Shown here one piece after another: positions 27,288-35,473 of a stretch of 64,000 nucleotides of DNA; the first letter of the stretch is position 1, and the number at the start of each line of letters is the position of its first letter. Position numbers and translations under genes: made by a program. The DNA lies in contig JBCCCR010000023.1 of NCBI GenBank assembly GCA_039033415.1, forward strand, positions 51,085-115,084, given 5' to 3'. Origin of the DNA: Pseudomonadota bacterium (GTDB taxonomy: Bacteria > Pseudomonadota > Gammaproteobacteria > Xanthomonadales > SZUA-38). The notes under the pieces were generated by a model. The model did not search any database and was not told the origin of the DNA. It saw only the letters and a program-made list of their open reading frames with translations.

Positions 27288-28616
27288 TCAATCCACAATC
27301 GCGCCGTAGACCATCGCTCGAACGTAGGCCTGGTCGTCGAGGCCCAGCGCCGGGAGCAGCTGCGTGATGTACACGACAATCAGTTCTTCCGCCGGGTCCA
27401 CCCAGTAGGTGGAATGATAAGCGCCACCCCAGCCGTACTCGCCGACGGACCCAGGCACCCCTCGCGCGCCAACGTCTTCCACCACCCAGAAGCCCAGACC
27501 AAAGCCTCGCCCGTCGCCGGCGAAAAGCGCCCCCGTCCAGGGGTAGTGGCTGGTTGTCATCAGCTCAACGGATTTACGGCTCAGGATCCGTGCGCCGTCG
27601 AGCTCTCCGCCGTTGAGCAGCATCTGCAGAAAGCGGCCATAGTCACCGGCGGTGGACAGCAGCCCGGCACCGCCGGAGAAGCTCTTGCGCGGTCCGTTGA
27701 GATAGGCACCCTGCCCGGCGTCAGAGGCCCGCTCAATGCCTCCGCCCTCCTGCGCGGAATACACCACGGTCAGTCTGTCGGCCTTTTCTTTGGGCAGATA
27801 AAAATGGGTGTCATTCATCTCGAGCGGCTCAAGAATCTGCGACCTAAGAAACGCGTCCAGGCTCATGCCGCTGACTTCTTCCACGACAACGCCAAGAATA
27901 TCGGTGGAGTAACCGTAGACCAGTCGCTCACCCGGCTGCGCGTCGAACGGCAGGGACGCCATCTTGGCGACAGTCTCGCGGATCGGCTCTTCGCGGTCGG
28001 CAAAGTACCAGCCCACGATACCGGCCTTCTGCCATCGATCGGCTGCCGGCCCTACGCCGTAACCGATGCCGGAATGGTGGGTGAGCAGATCGCGCAGCGT
28101 GATTGGCCGGCTTGCCGGGACCACGTCGTAGCCACCGCTTTCTCTTGTCACCGCAACGGTTGTTGTACGAAACTCCGGCAAGTATTTGTACAGCGGATCG
28201 GCGATGACCAACGCACCGCGCTCCTGGAGCATCATGATCGCGACAGAAACCAGCGCCTTGGTTTGGGAGGCAATCCGAAAAATATCGTCTTCTTTCATAG
28301 CCGCGCCAGCCTCCCGGTCTCGAAAGCCGAATGACTCCAGGTAGGCCACCTTGCCGCGCCGGGCAACCAGCGCCACACCGCCGCCCAGCTCCCCTCGATC
28401 AACATAGCCTTGAATGGAGTCGCTCAGCGCCTCGAGTCCGGCTCCCGAAAGGCCGGCGTCAGCCGCGGGCATTCGCCCAAAAGACTCCGCAAGCGCGACG
28501 CTCCCGCCGACAATCGTCACGCTCAGCGTGGCCAGGGCAGCCCACAACCATAAGCGAGGCAGGTTTCGTTCAGGCTTAGTAGGTCTGGTCGTGCGGTGGG
28601 TCAGAGTGGACGTCAT
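27288..28616 (-). CDS. Class C beta-lactamase-like serine hydrolase
   Basis: This 442 aa protein has an N-terminal transmembrane helix or uncleaved signal at about residues 22-47 and a beta-lactamase (PF00144-type) domain. The active-site SxxK is SQTK in FRIASQTKALVSV. YGYS in RLVYGYSTDILG fills the YxN position, and DLLTHHSGIGYG is a family hallmark. The start at 28616 has AAAGG 10 bases upstream; a longer reading to 28670 has less support. Members are often esterases or peptidases, so beta-lactam resistance should not be assumed. The stop lies 60 bp from the SSS gene's start side on the same strand. Confidence 0.88.
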   Translation of the reverse strand: MTSTLTHRTTRPTKPERNLPRLWLWAALATLSVTIVGGSVALAESFGRMPAADAGLSGAGLEALSDSIQGYVDRGELGGGVALVARRGKVAYLESFGFRDREAGAAMKEDDIFRIASQTKALVSVAIMMLQERGALVIADPLYKYLPEFRTTTVAVTRESGGYDVVPASRPITLRDLLTHHSGIGYGVGPAADRWQKAGIVGWYFADREEPIRETVAKMASLPFDAQPGERLVYGYSTDILGVVVEEVSGMSLDAFLRSQILEPLEMNDTHFYLPKEKADRLTVVYSAQEGGGIERASDAGQGAYLNGPRKSFSGGAGLLSTAGDYGRFLQMLLNGGELDGARILSRKSVELMTTSHYPWTGALFAGDGRGFGLGFWVVEDVGARGVPGSVGEYGWGGAYHSTYWVDPAEELIVVYITQLLPALGLDDQAYVRAMVYGAIVD

Positions 28617-28676
28617 GGGTTGTGCCTTTCGCCGATAAGACCCGGCAACTGACCGGGCAGATCGTCGCATCCTACC

Positions 28677-30140
28677 TCACCCGGCGCTGGGTGACGCGGC
28701 CTGCAGCCGGCGACCTGCAAGCCAGACAATCGCGACGTTGGCCATCAGCCCCCACGCGCCCGACTCAACCCCCAGCGGGGAATCGCTCGCCAGCCAGCCG
28801 ACGCCGGATGAAACCCGGAGCAACAGCACCACCGCGAGCCCTGTCGCCAGGCCGCGGAGCACCGCGCCGCCGCTTGGCGGATGCCGCTGAACCGCGCCAA
28901 GGATGGCGGGTGCCGCCTGGCAGAGCACCTCCAGCTTGACCACCGTCAGCTGCCAGATGGTCTGCGGCAGGTGGATGGCCAGCGTGGCCATAGCGGCCAT
29001 CACCAGCCAAGAAAAAACCTTGCCCGTCAGCGTCAGCTGGGCCTCGGACGCTCCGGGTCGCCAGCGTCGGTAAAAGTCCTGCGTAAACAGCGAAGACAGC
29101 GCTAGAAGCGCTGAATCGATCGTCGACATGATGGCGGCCAGCGCCGCCGCCAGAAACATGACAAACAGCCAGCGCAGCGTCGGCACCGCTTCGATCAGAT
29201 CCGCCAGCAGCGCCAGCGTAATGCCCTCGCTGGCGGCCCGGTCGAGGCCAGGAAGGACGGCCGCTCCGGTCAGGCCGATAGCGAGCACCAGGGTGATCGT
29301 GAGCAGGGGCATGACCAGCATCAGCTGGAGCGAGCGACGCAGGACTGCCGGGCTTTTCGCCGAAAAAATCCGCTGCAATGCCTGCGGATAGACCGCGGCG
29401 CCGAAGGCCACCACCAGTATGATGCTGGCATAACCGGCAAGCCTGGTGGCATCGGGTGGCTCCCAAAACTCCGGCCGCTGTTCCTTTAGCAGCTCCAGCA
29501 GCCGGGGCACGCCGTCGTAGTGCATATTAATCGCCACGAAAAAGGTGATGCAGCCAAGCAGGAGCAGTAGTCCCTGAATCGCGTCAGTCCAAGCGACCGA
29601 CCGCATGCCGCCGAGTGACTCGTAGATCACCATGATCAAGGCCGCCATCCAGATGGCGCCGGCAAGGCTGACGTTCCCGTCGGTGACGGCGTAAAGCACC
29701 TGACCCACGGCCTTGAGGTTTGCCAGGATATAGCTCGCCAGAACCACCACAAAAACGACGTTCAGCGTCGCCAGCAGCGCCTTATGACCATACCGGTCGC
29801 GAATCAGATCACCGGGCGTGAGGTAGCGACGATGCGTCGAGAGGCGCTGCAGGCGCGGTGCGAAGAGCCAATAAACGCCGACGATACCGAGCATAAAGGT
29901 GATGGCGCTGAAAAAGGTAAAGCCCTGGCGATAGGCGTTGGCCGGATAACCGACCAGCGCGTTGCCGCTGTATTGGGTGGCGTACAGGCTGAAAAAGAGC
30001 GTGGGCAGGCCCAGGCCGCGCCCGGCGAGATAGAAGTCTTCCAGACTGTTATCGCGACGCGCCCGTCGGCCCAGCCAGCCGATCAGCAGCAGCGATGCAA
30101 GATAGCCCAGCAGAAATGCCTGGCCGGAAGTGCCGAGCAT
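28677..30140 (-). CDS. Sodium:solute symporter family transporter
   Basis: This inner-membrane transporter of 487 aa has about 13 hydrophobic helices, the LeuT-fold SSS arrangement. Family landmarks are LPTLFFSLYATQYSGNALVGYPA (split here: residues about 49-71), RYLTPGDLIRDRYGH and MSTIDSALLALSSLFTQDFY near residue 338. It should import a solute with sodium. The ATG overlaps the stop codon of the 80 aa gene upstream by one base (TGATG), so the two are coupled. Confidence 0.92.
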   Translation of the reverse strand: MLGTSGQAFLLGYLASLLLIGWLGRRARRDNSLEDFYLAGRGLGLPTLFFSLYATQYSGNALVGYPANAYRQGFTFFSAITFMLGIVGVYWLFAPRLQRLSTHRRYLTPGDLIRDRYGHKALLATLNVVFVVVLASYILANLKAVGQVLYAVTDGNVSLAGAIWMAALIMVIYESLGGMRSVAWTDAIQGLLLLLGCITFFVAINMHYDGVPRLLELLKEQRPEFWEPPDATRLAGYASIILVVAFGAAVYPQALQRIFSAKSPAVLRRSLQLMLVMPLLTITLVLAIGLTGAAVLPGLDRAASEGITLALLADLIEAVPTLRWLFVMFLAAALAAIMSTIDSALLALSSLFTQDFYRRWRPGASEAQLTLTGKVFSWLVMAAMATLAIHLPQTIWQLTVVKLEVLCQAAPAILGAVQRHPPSGGAVLRGLATGLAVVLLLRVSSGVGWLASDSPLGVESGAWGLMANVAIVWLAGRRLQAASPSAG

Positions 30141-30382
30141 CAGGGCCGGTCTGACCGATCGACGACCGGACTGGGTTCATCGTCACCGCCATCGTTCCAG
30201 TGGCGCTGCAGCAGCCATCCAACGACAACAGCGTAGACCACCGATGCCAGCAGCGAGAACGCTGCCCAGGCGGGTATACCGGCAACTTCGCCATTCAATC
30301 CTGGCCACCATGGGACGGTCAAAAGCAGCAGCGCAACGGCGGCCATCGCTCGGGGACCAAAACCAAGTCCGCGATTCTTCAT
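30140..30382 (-). CDS. Small two-helix membrane protein, possibly DUF3311-like
   Basis: This 80 aa protein has two hydrophobic helices, about residues 11-25 and 40-60, with a short loop WWPGLNGEVAGIPAW and a charged tail. Small DUF3311-type proteins often precede SSS symporters and have this size and topology with a P-x-x-N/G-x-P loop. Assignment to that family is tentative. The TGATG overlap with the symporter gene supports a joint role. Confidence 0.65.
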   Translation of the reverse strand: MKNRGLGFGPRAMAAVALLLLTVPWWPGLNGEVAGIPAWAAFSLLASVVYAVVVGWLLQRHWNDGGDDEPSPVVDRSDRP

Positions 30383-30383
30383 G

Positions 30384-30650
30384 TCACTGGGCCCGAGGCG
30401 CTGCGCGCAAGTCTGTGCCCTCGATGTCCTCTACGAGCTGGACGAATGCCGGATGCTTCCGGGCGCCGTCGTAGAATGGCAGCTTCGGCTCCATGAACGA
30501 ATGCTCGCGGTTGGGTTGGACCATCGCTTCGCGCAGAAACTCGACGACGTCTTTCGCGGCGCCTGCGATGTAAAGGGCCGCCGTGCGAAAGACCTGGCGA
30601 CGGGAAAGCTCTCGAAAAAGCCCCCGCCCCGCGGACACCTGCTCACTCAT
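30384..30650 (-). CDS. Short protein resembling the fused ends of a TPR/adenylate-cyclase-like protein
   Basis: From the ATG at 30650 the product is 88 aa; an ATG at 30659 would add three residues. GLFRELSRRQVFRTAALYIAGA near the start (residues about 8-29) strongly resembles the membrane-proximal FxELKRRNVFRVAxxY segment of large TPR proteins common in Gammaproteobacteria. The end, KLPFYDGARKHPAFVQLV, resembles the extreme C terminus of those same proteins. The several hundred residues expected between are missing. This looks like an internal-deletion remnant, or a small protein derived from one. No clear ribosome binding site is present. Confidence 0.45.
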   Translation of the reverse strand: MSEQVSAGRGLFRELSRRQVFRTAALYIAGAAKDVVEFLREAMVQPNREHSFMEPKLPFYDGARKHPAFVQLVEDIEGTDLRAAPRAQ

Positions 30651-30751
30651 GGCGGCCATGATAGGGTAAATGTAATCCTGAGTGTTGGAGTAGGGCCGCG
30701 ATAGTCGTAACCTTGGGCGTGTTAGCAAATCATAGGAATCTGTCCGTGACG

Positions 30752-31282
30752 ATGAAACGAAACATGACCGTAGCGGCTGCCGCCTTACTTGCGCTCCTGA
30801 TTTCCGGCTGCGGAGATTCCGGTGGCGGTGACGCGCCCGCTGAGACTGCGGCCCCGGCGAACGAGAACGACGCGTCGGCTCAGGCCTCGGCCCCGGCGCC
30901 CGAGGAAACCACGCCAACAGCCCTGCCACGGACACCGGCGCCGGAGGGAGCCCGCGCGTTTATCGTCGAGCCGGCCGACGGCGCCGTCGTTTCGTCACCG
31001 GTGAAGATCGTTTTTGGGGCAGAAAACATCCAGGTCATTGCCGCCGGTAACGATGCACCGGGCAGCGGGCACCATCACCTGATCATCGACGCACCGCTGC
31101 CCGACCTCGATAAGCCGATTCCGGCCTCGGACAATTACCGGCACTTTGGGGGCGCACAGACGGAAGCAACCGTCGAGCTGGAACCCGGCCAGCACGAACT
31201 TCGGCTGCTGTTTGGAGACTACCTGCATATTCCGCATGACCCGCCCGTCTATTCGGAGGTAGTGACGATAAGCGTACAGTAA
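30752..31282 (+). CDS. DUF4399 lipoprotein
   Basis: This 176 aa lipoprotein has a signal with the lipobox LISGC. After a Pro/Ala/Glu-rich linker (about residues 22-68) comes a DUF4399 domain of about 95 aa: AFIVEPADGAVVSSPVKIVFG, then GSGHHHLIID and a C-terminal LRLLFGDYLHIPHDPPVYS. The histidine cluster may bind a metal, which is inference. The ATG at 30752 places the signal correctly; the frame is open to 30713 but would spoil the signal. Function unknown. Confidence 0.85.
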   Translation: MKRNMTVAAAALLALLISGCGDSGGGDAPAETAAPANENDASAQASAPAPEETTPTALPRTPAPEGARAFIVEPADGAVVSSPVKIVFGAENIQVIAAGNDAPGSGHHHLIIDAPLPDLDKPIPASDNYRHFGGAQTEATVELEPGQHELRLLFGDYLHIPHDPPVYSEVVTISVQ

Positions 31283-31488
31283 GCGGCTTTGGATGCATTC
31301 CCGCCAGCAGCACCGAACGCCATCGGGGTTAAGGATTCGAGTTAAGCCGGCGTTGAATGACCCTGGCAGTCGCGCCGACTACCAGGTCTCCGCCGGCTGA
31401 GTCTTTTCCCCAGGCATTGGCCAGCGTCGCGTGGTGGACCACTCCAGACGAGACGGGTTTCCGGGCCTACGCCGCGGCTTGGATCGTG

Positions 31489-32808
31489 CTACAGCATTGC
31501 CAGATAGTCGGGCAGCTTGACGGCTGCCAACACCACCGACACCACCAGGCAAGCCAGTAAAATCCCGTTGCGCCAGCCGCTGGCCGTGTGTTCACCCATC
31601 ACGGCCTTTCGATTCAGCAGGATCATCATGGCGATGATCACCATCGGGATCACCAGCACGTTCACTCCCATTAGAAGCACCACCTTGAGCAGCGCCGGAA
31701 AGTCCCAGACCGGCGCCAGGATCGCTGACGCAAGAGTCACCACCACAACCAGCCGGCGATAGAGCTTATTCTGTGGCGTGTACGACCAGTCCTTATCGAG
31801 CATATCCAGGGTGAGATAGATCACCACCTGTACGCAAATCACGAGCGTAGTCATTGCCGCGATAAACAGACCAAACGTGAAAATCGGAGGCCCCATAAAG
31901 CCAAGGACCGCCGGGAAGGCCTGGGTCAGAACCTGGCCCGCCGCGTTTACGGTCTCAATTTGAGCGTGATCGGCCAGCGGGTAGAGCGCAAAGCCACCGG
32001 CAATCAGGATGAACATGGCGTAGGCGCCGAAAATCACGCCAAGGTTGAGCACCGACTTTCGCAGGTCGGCCTTTAAGGTTGTCGCGCTGCCGCCGGCGTC
32101 GGAGCTCAGGTACGGAATTGCGAGCAATGCGCCGGGAGCGATGGCGGCTCCCACGATGGCGATGATGGAGCTGGTGCTCATGCGGACCCGATCACTCTCG
32201 CCAACGGGCAAGTCATCAGGGATCGTGGGAACAAGACCCACCACTATGTCGCCGAACTCGCTGAAACTGCGCAGGGCGATGAGCAAAAAGCAGAAAAACA
32301 TCAGCACCATGAACCCCGTCATGGTTTTCTGTAGACGATCGTAACCCTGCGACAGCACCAGCCACAGCAGCAGCAGCGCAAGTCCAACGCAACCGCCCCA
32401 TTCGAACTGCTGATATCGGGCCAGCACGCTAGGAGCAGCATCAGCACCCGGTGGGTGCATGCCAAAGAGCGACAGAAAAGCTGACGTCATGACCGAGAAC
32501 TGCCCCATGGCGACCAGCACGTGTATCGGAACGTTGATCAGCAGAAAGAGCCAAGCGACCGTCGGGTGAAGCTGCCGGCGCACCAGCGTCATCATCCCCA
32601 CGCCGCGATTGACGCTGCCAATGCGCGACGAGGAGTCGACGGCCACCACGAACAGTGGCAGCATGAACAGAACGACCCACAGCAGTTCGTAGCGAAACCA
32701 GGCGCCTGCCAGAATCAGGGAAGCCACCGCACCGGCCCCCATCGTGCCGGCCGCAATAACGGCGGCTGGACCGACAAGGCCCTGGAACAGCCGGTAGATT
32801 GCGTTCAT
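31489..32808 (-). CDS. Nramp-fold transporter lacking the metal-binding motifs
   Basis: This inner-membrane protein of 439 aa has about 11 hydrophobic helices. The first helix region, GPAAVIAAGTMGAGAVASL, and FRYELLWVVLF follow the Nramp pattern. Two signature motifs differ: DPGN of helix 1 reads AAGTMG, and MPHN of helix 6 reads IAPGAL in AIVGAAIAPGALLAIPYL. Those residues bind manganese or iron in classical Nramp proteins, so this homologue probably moves something else. The ATG at 32808 has no obvious Shine-Dalgarno sequence; a start at 32859 would add 17 charged residues. It is divergent from the oxidoreductase operon across 189 bp. Confidence 0.8.
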   Translation of the reverse strand: MNAIYRLFQGLVGPAAVIAAGTMGAGAVASLILAGAWFRYELLWVVLFMLPLFVVAVDSSSRIGSVNRGVGMMTLVRRQLHPTVAWLFLLINVPIHVLVAMGQFSVMTSAFLSLFGMHPPGADAAPSVLARYQQFEWGGCVGLALLLLWLVLSQGYDRLQKTMTGFMVLMFFCFLLIALRSFSEFGDIVVGLVPTIPDDLPVGESDRVRMSTSSIIAIVGAAIAPGALLAIPYLSSDAGGSATTLKADLRKSVLNLGVIFGAYAMFILIAGGFALYPLADHAQIETVNAAGQVLTQAFPAVLGFMGPPIFTFGLFIAAMTTLVICVQVVIYLTLDMLDKDWSYTPQNKLYRRLVVVVTLASAILAPVWDFPALLKVVLLMGVNVLVIPMVIIAMMILLNRKAVMGEHTASGWRNGILLACLVVSVVLAAVKLPDYLAML

Positions 32809-32997
32809 GAAGGATGGAACATGGTCGCGGCGGCTTCGGGTCCGGCTAAAGAACCGCACGAGTCTACAGGCTCACCCGGTGCCGGACACCGCAATTGCGC
32901 GGAAAGCAACAAAATGAAACAGCTCACGTCATGTTGCCGAATCGACGTGTCTGTAAACATACGGTGCGGACGTTTTTTTCATGAAAGGATGACTACG

Positions 32998-33483
32998 ATG
33001 ACATCACTGTCCTTTAAACGTATCGATCATGTGTCTCTGACGGTTGCTGAGCTTCAGCCCGCCATCGATTTCTATACAAAGATATTCGGCGCCGAGCTTG
33101 CGTACGAAATGGGCCCCTTCGACGCCGCCGAATCACCCGTGATGGATGACGGGAGAGACTGGACCGAAGCTCATATCAACGTGCCGGGTGCCCGGCTTAG
33201 CATCGCGATGCTGAAGATGCCTTGCGGCCTGGGCATGGAGCTGTTTCGCTATGACAAGCCGGACGACGCGGCCAATGCTCCGCCACGCAACTGCGATATC
33301 GGCAGCCGCCATCTCTGCATCGAGGTGGAGAATCTGGATGAGTCGGTGGCCTTTTTGACCGAAAATGGCTGCACCCCGATGGCGGGGTCCATCGACATGG
33401 CCGGAGCGCCCTGTCCCGACAGCCGGTCGTACTATGTGCTGGATCCCTTCGGTCATCAGCTCGAACTCGTCCAGTACAGTTAG
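32998..33483 (+). CDS. VOC (glyoxalase/dioxygenase) family protein
   Basis: This 161 aa protein shows the vicinal-oxygen-chelate fold: two beta-alpha-beta-beta-beta units, the first beginning IDHVSLTVAELQPAIDFYTKIFG and the second SRHLCIEVENLDESVAFL, ending DPFGHQLELVQY. Metal ligands expected are the first His (HVSLTV), His in HLCIEV and Glu in QLELV. AAAGGA lies 8 bases before the ATG at 32998; ATG at 32989 is an alternative. It opens a plus-strand run of five genes. Its reaction is unknown. Confidence 0.85.
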   Translation: MTSLSFKRIDHVSLTVAELQPAIDFYTKIFGAELAYEMGPFDAAESPVMDDGRDWTEAHINVPGARLSIAMLKMPCGLGMELFRYDKPDDAANAPPRNCDIGSRHLCIEVENLDESVAFLTENGCTPMAGSIDMAGAPCPDSRSYYVLDPFGHQLELVQYS

Positions 33484-33492
33484 GAGAACAAG

Positions 33493-33897
33493 ATGACACG
33501 CGAAGCCATCAATCCCGAGTCGCTCTACGGCAGCGTTCAGTACGGCTTTTCTCACGCCGTAAAGTCCACCGGGGGCACCACCATTCACTGCGCTGGCCAG
33601 GTGGGCTGGGACAAGGACTACAACCTCGTCGGCGAGGGTGACGTCGGCGCCCAGGCTCGTCAGGCGCTCAGCAACCTCAAGGAGGTGCTGGCGGCATCCG
33701 GTGCGGGTCCCGCGGACGTTGTGCGAATCCGCACCTACGTGGTCAATCACAGCCCGGAGATGATCGATCCAATCGGCGCAGCGCTGGGCGAGTTTTATGG
33801 CGATATCGTCCCGGCCGCCAACACGTGGATCGGCGTTCAGTCGCTCGCGCTGCCAGGCTTTCTCGTCGAAATCGAGGCGACCGCGGTCGTCGCGTAA
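33493..33897 (+). CDS. RidA/YjgF-like protein lacking the catalytic arginine
   Basis: This 134 aa protein is a member of the Rid superfamily, with CAGQVGWDKDYNLVGEGD, a central helix and a C-terminal LPGFLVEIEATAVV. In RidA an arginine at the equivalent of position 105 binds the imine carboxylate; here the matching stretch reads AANTWIGVQ with no Arg, so this is not an archetypal RidA. It lies 9 bp after the VOC gene, with AGGAG before its ATG, and upstream of the FAD oxidase. Rid proteins often accompany enzymes that release enamines or imines, which fits the context. Confidence 0.88.
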   Translation: MTREAINPESLYGSVQYGFSHAVKSTGGTTIHCAGQVGWDKDYNLVGEGDVGAQARQALSNLKEVLAASGAGPADVVRIRTYVVNHSPEMIDPIGAALGEFYGDIVPAANTWIGVQSLALPGFLVEIEATAVVA

Positions 33898-33944
33898 GTT
33901 CACTCGCGAAGCAGGTTGGCTCGGGCCCCGGCGGTCACGGATCG

Positions 33945-35144
33945 ATGACCGACGTTGACGTTGCGGTCATTGGCGGCGGCCTGATCGGCTGCGCCTGCGC
34001 CATGCATCTGGCCAAAGGCGGCGCCAGCGTCGCCTTGCTCGAACGGGGCCAGCTCAACCAGGGCGCGTCCGGTCAGAACGCCGGATCGCTGCACTTTCAG
34101 CTAGAACATCGCCTTCTGCAGGACATCGACGGCCAGCGCCGCGAGCTCGAACACTATGTTGGCCTGACACGGATCGCCATCGACCAATGGCGTCACATCG
34201 ACGACGAGGTCGGCTGTGAAACCGAGCTGCACATGAATGGCGGCATCATGGTCGCCGAAACGGCGGAGCAGGTCGCGCTGCTCGAGCGTAAGGCTGAGAT
34301 CGAACAGAGTCAGGGCCTGGAAGTCGAGCTGCTCGACGGACCCGAGGCGCGTCGACGGGCACCCTACCTCTCCGACTCGGTGCTGGCGGCGCTCTACTGT
34401 GAGGTGGAGGGTCACTGCAATCCCCGACTTCTGACGCCGGCTTACGCCGCCGCTGCGGGTCGTCATGGCGCACGACTGATCAGCGGCGCGTTGGTCAATA
34501 CGATTCGCCGCAAAAACGGCGTCTGGTGGCTGGGTTTCAACCGGACGGCAGACCGCGGGGCTACGGAAACCTTGAGCGCGAACGCCGTGGTTAACACGGC
34601 GGGGGTAAGCGCGCCGGCGATTGCCGCGCTGGCAAATCTGCACCTGCCGCTGTTCCCCGTGGCGTTACTGATGAACTGCACCGAAAAGGTCGATCCGCTG
34701 CTGCCCCATCTGGTGCAGCATGTCGGGCGGAAGCTGTCTTTGAAACAAACGCACGCCGGCAATCTGCTGATCGGCGGCGGCTGGACAGCCCGCCTTCGCC
34801 AGAGCGCCGGAACCTGGTCCAGCACCTCCCCACCGGAGCTGTCGCTGGACTCGGTGATCGGCAACCTGCAGACGGCAGGCGACGTGGTGCCCGTCGTCAA
34901 GTCGCTGCGCCTGCTCCGGAGCTGGACCGGCATGACGGCGATCACCGCCGATCAGCTGCCGATTATCGGTGAGGTGAGCCTGGCGCCGGGATTCTACGTG
35001 GCCGCCGGCGGCTCAGGGTTTACCTATGGACCCACCTACGCACAGCTGCTGAGCGAAGAGATCCTGACCCAGAGGTCCTCCTTTCCGCTCGACCCCTACA
35101 GCCCCAACAGATTCCAGGGGCTGAACGCTTTTATGGGGGCCTAG
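33945..35144 (+). CDS. FAD-dependent D-amino-acid-oxidase-family dehydrogenase subunit
   Basis: This 399 aa protein of the DAO family (glycine oxidase, sarcosine oxidase beta, D-hydroxyproline dehydrogenase subunit) opens with the FAD dinucleotide motif VAVIGGGLIGCACAM. GASGQNAG near residue 43 and the C-terminal AAGGSGFTYGPTYAQLL are typical. It should oxidise a C-N bond of an amino or imino acid to the imine. The ATG at 33945 puts the FAD motif at residue 5. The next gene, a [2Fe-2S] protein, starts 2 bp after its stop and the FAD/[2Fe-2S] subunit follows, matching the three-part dehydrogenases of hydroxyproline or opine catabolism. Confidence 0.88.
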   Translation: MTDVDVAVIGGGLIGCACAMHLAKGGASVALLERGQLNQGASGQNAGSLHFQLEHRLLQDIDGQRRELEHYVGLTRIAIDQWRHIDDEVGCETELHMNGGIMVAETAEQVALLERKAEIEQSQGLEVELLDGPEARRRAPYLSDSVLAALYCEVEGHCNPRLLTPAYAAAAGRHGARLISGALVNTIRRKNGVWWLGFNRTADRGATETLSANAVVNTAGVSAPAIAALANLHLPLFPVALLMNCTEKVDPLLPHLVQHVGRKLSLKQTHAGNLLIGGGWTARLRQSAGTWSSTSPPELSLDSVIGNLQTAGDVVPVVKSLRLLRSWTGMTAITADQLPIIGEVSLAPGFYVAAGGSGFTYGPTYAQLLSEEILTQRSSFPLDPYSPNRFQGLNAFMGA

Positions 35145-35146
35145 AC

Positions 35147-35473
35147 ATGCCGCGCAGCAGCTCTACCGACATCACCCGCGGCGAGAACCTGGAGCTGACG
35201 GTCGATGGCCGGCGCATCCGGGTTTGCGCCGGGGAAACGCTGGCAACCGCCGTGCTCGCGAGCGATACGCTTACCTTCAATCGAACCGGCGGTCAGCAGC
35301 CGCGATCTGCTTACTGCAACATGGGCACCTGCTTTGAATGCCAGGTGCGCGTCGCGCCGGCGCCAGGCACACGCTTTCGCTGGCAGCGCGCATGCATGGT
35401 GCCCGCGCAGGCAGGCATGGTGGTGCTGACGGGCGTCTCCCGCCAATCCACTGGCGAGGAACATGACGGCTAG
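35147..35473 (+). CDS. [2Fe-2S]-binding dehydrogenase subunit
   Basis: This 108 aa ferredoxin-like protein has the cluster ligands in YCNMGTCFECQV with a fourth Cys in RACMVPA, that is C-x4-C-x2-C...C. It matches the small gamma-like subunits of multi-subunit D-amino/imino acid dehydrogenases and octopine/nopaline oxidases (OoxX/HcnA/LhpE-like). It would pass electrons between the two flavin subunits. The gene starts 2 bp after the DAO gene and overlaps the next by 11 bp. Confidence 0.9.
   Translation: MPRSSSTDITRGENLELTVDGRRIRVCAGETLATAVLASDTLTFNRTGGQQPRSAYCNMGTCFECQVRVAPAPGTRFRWQRACMVPAQAGMVVLTGVSRQSTGEEHDG

Noticed and set aside
13068..28616. Reading the two beta-lactamase-fold genes (13068-15251 and 27288-28616) as resistance genes
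   Set aside because: The fold is shared with esterases and peptidases, both proteins are much longer than ordinary beta-lactamases, and nothing nearby suggests a resistance context.
31357..31560. 67 aa open frame between the DUF4399 and Nramp-like genes
   Set aside because: It runs into the 3' end of the Nramp-like gene on the other strand and shows no ribosome binding site or familiar segment.
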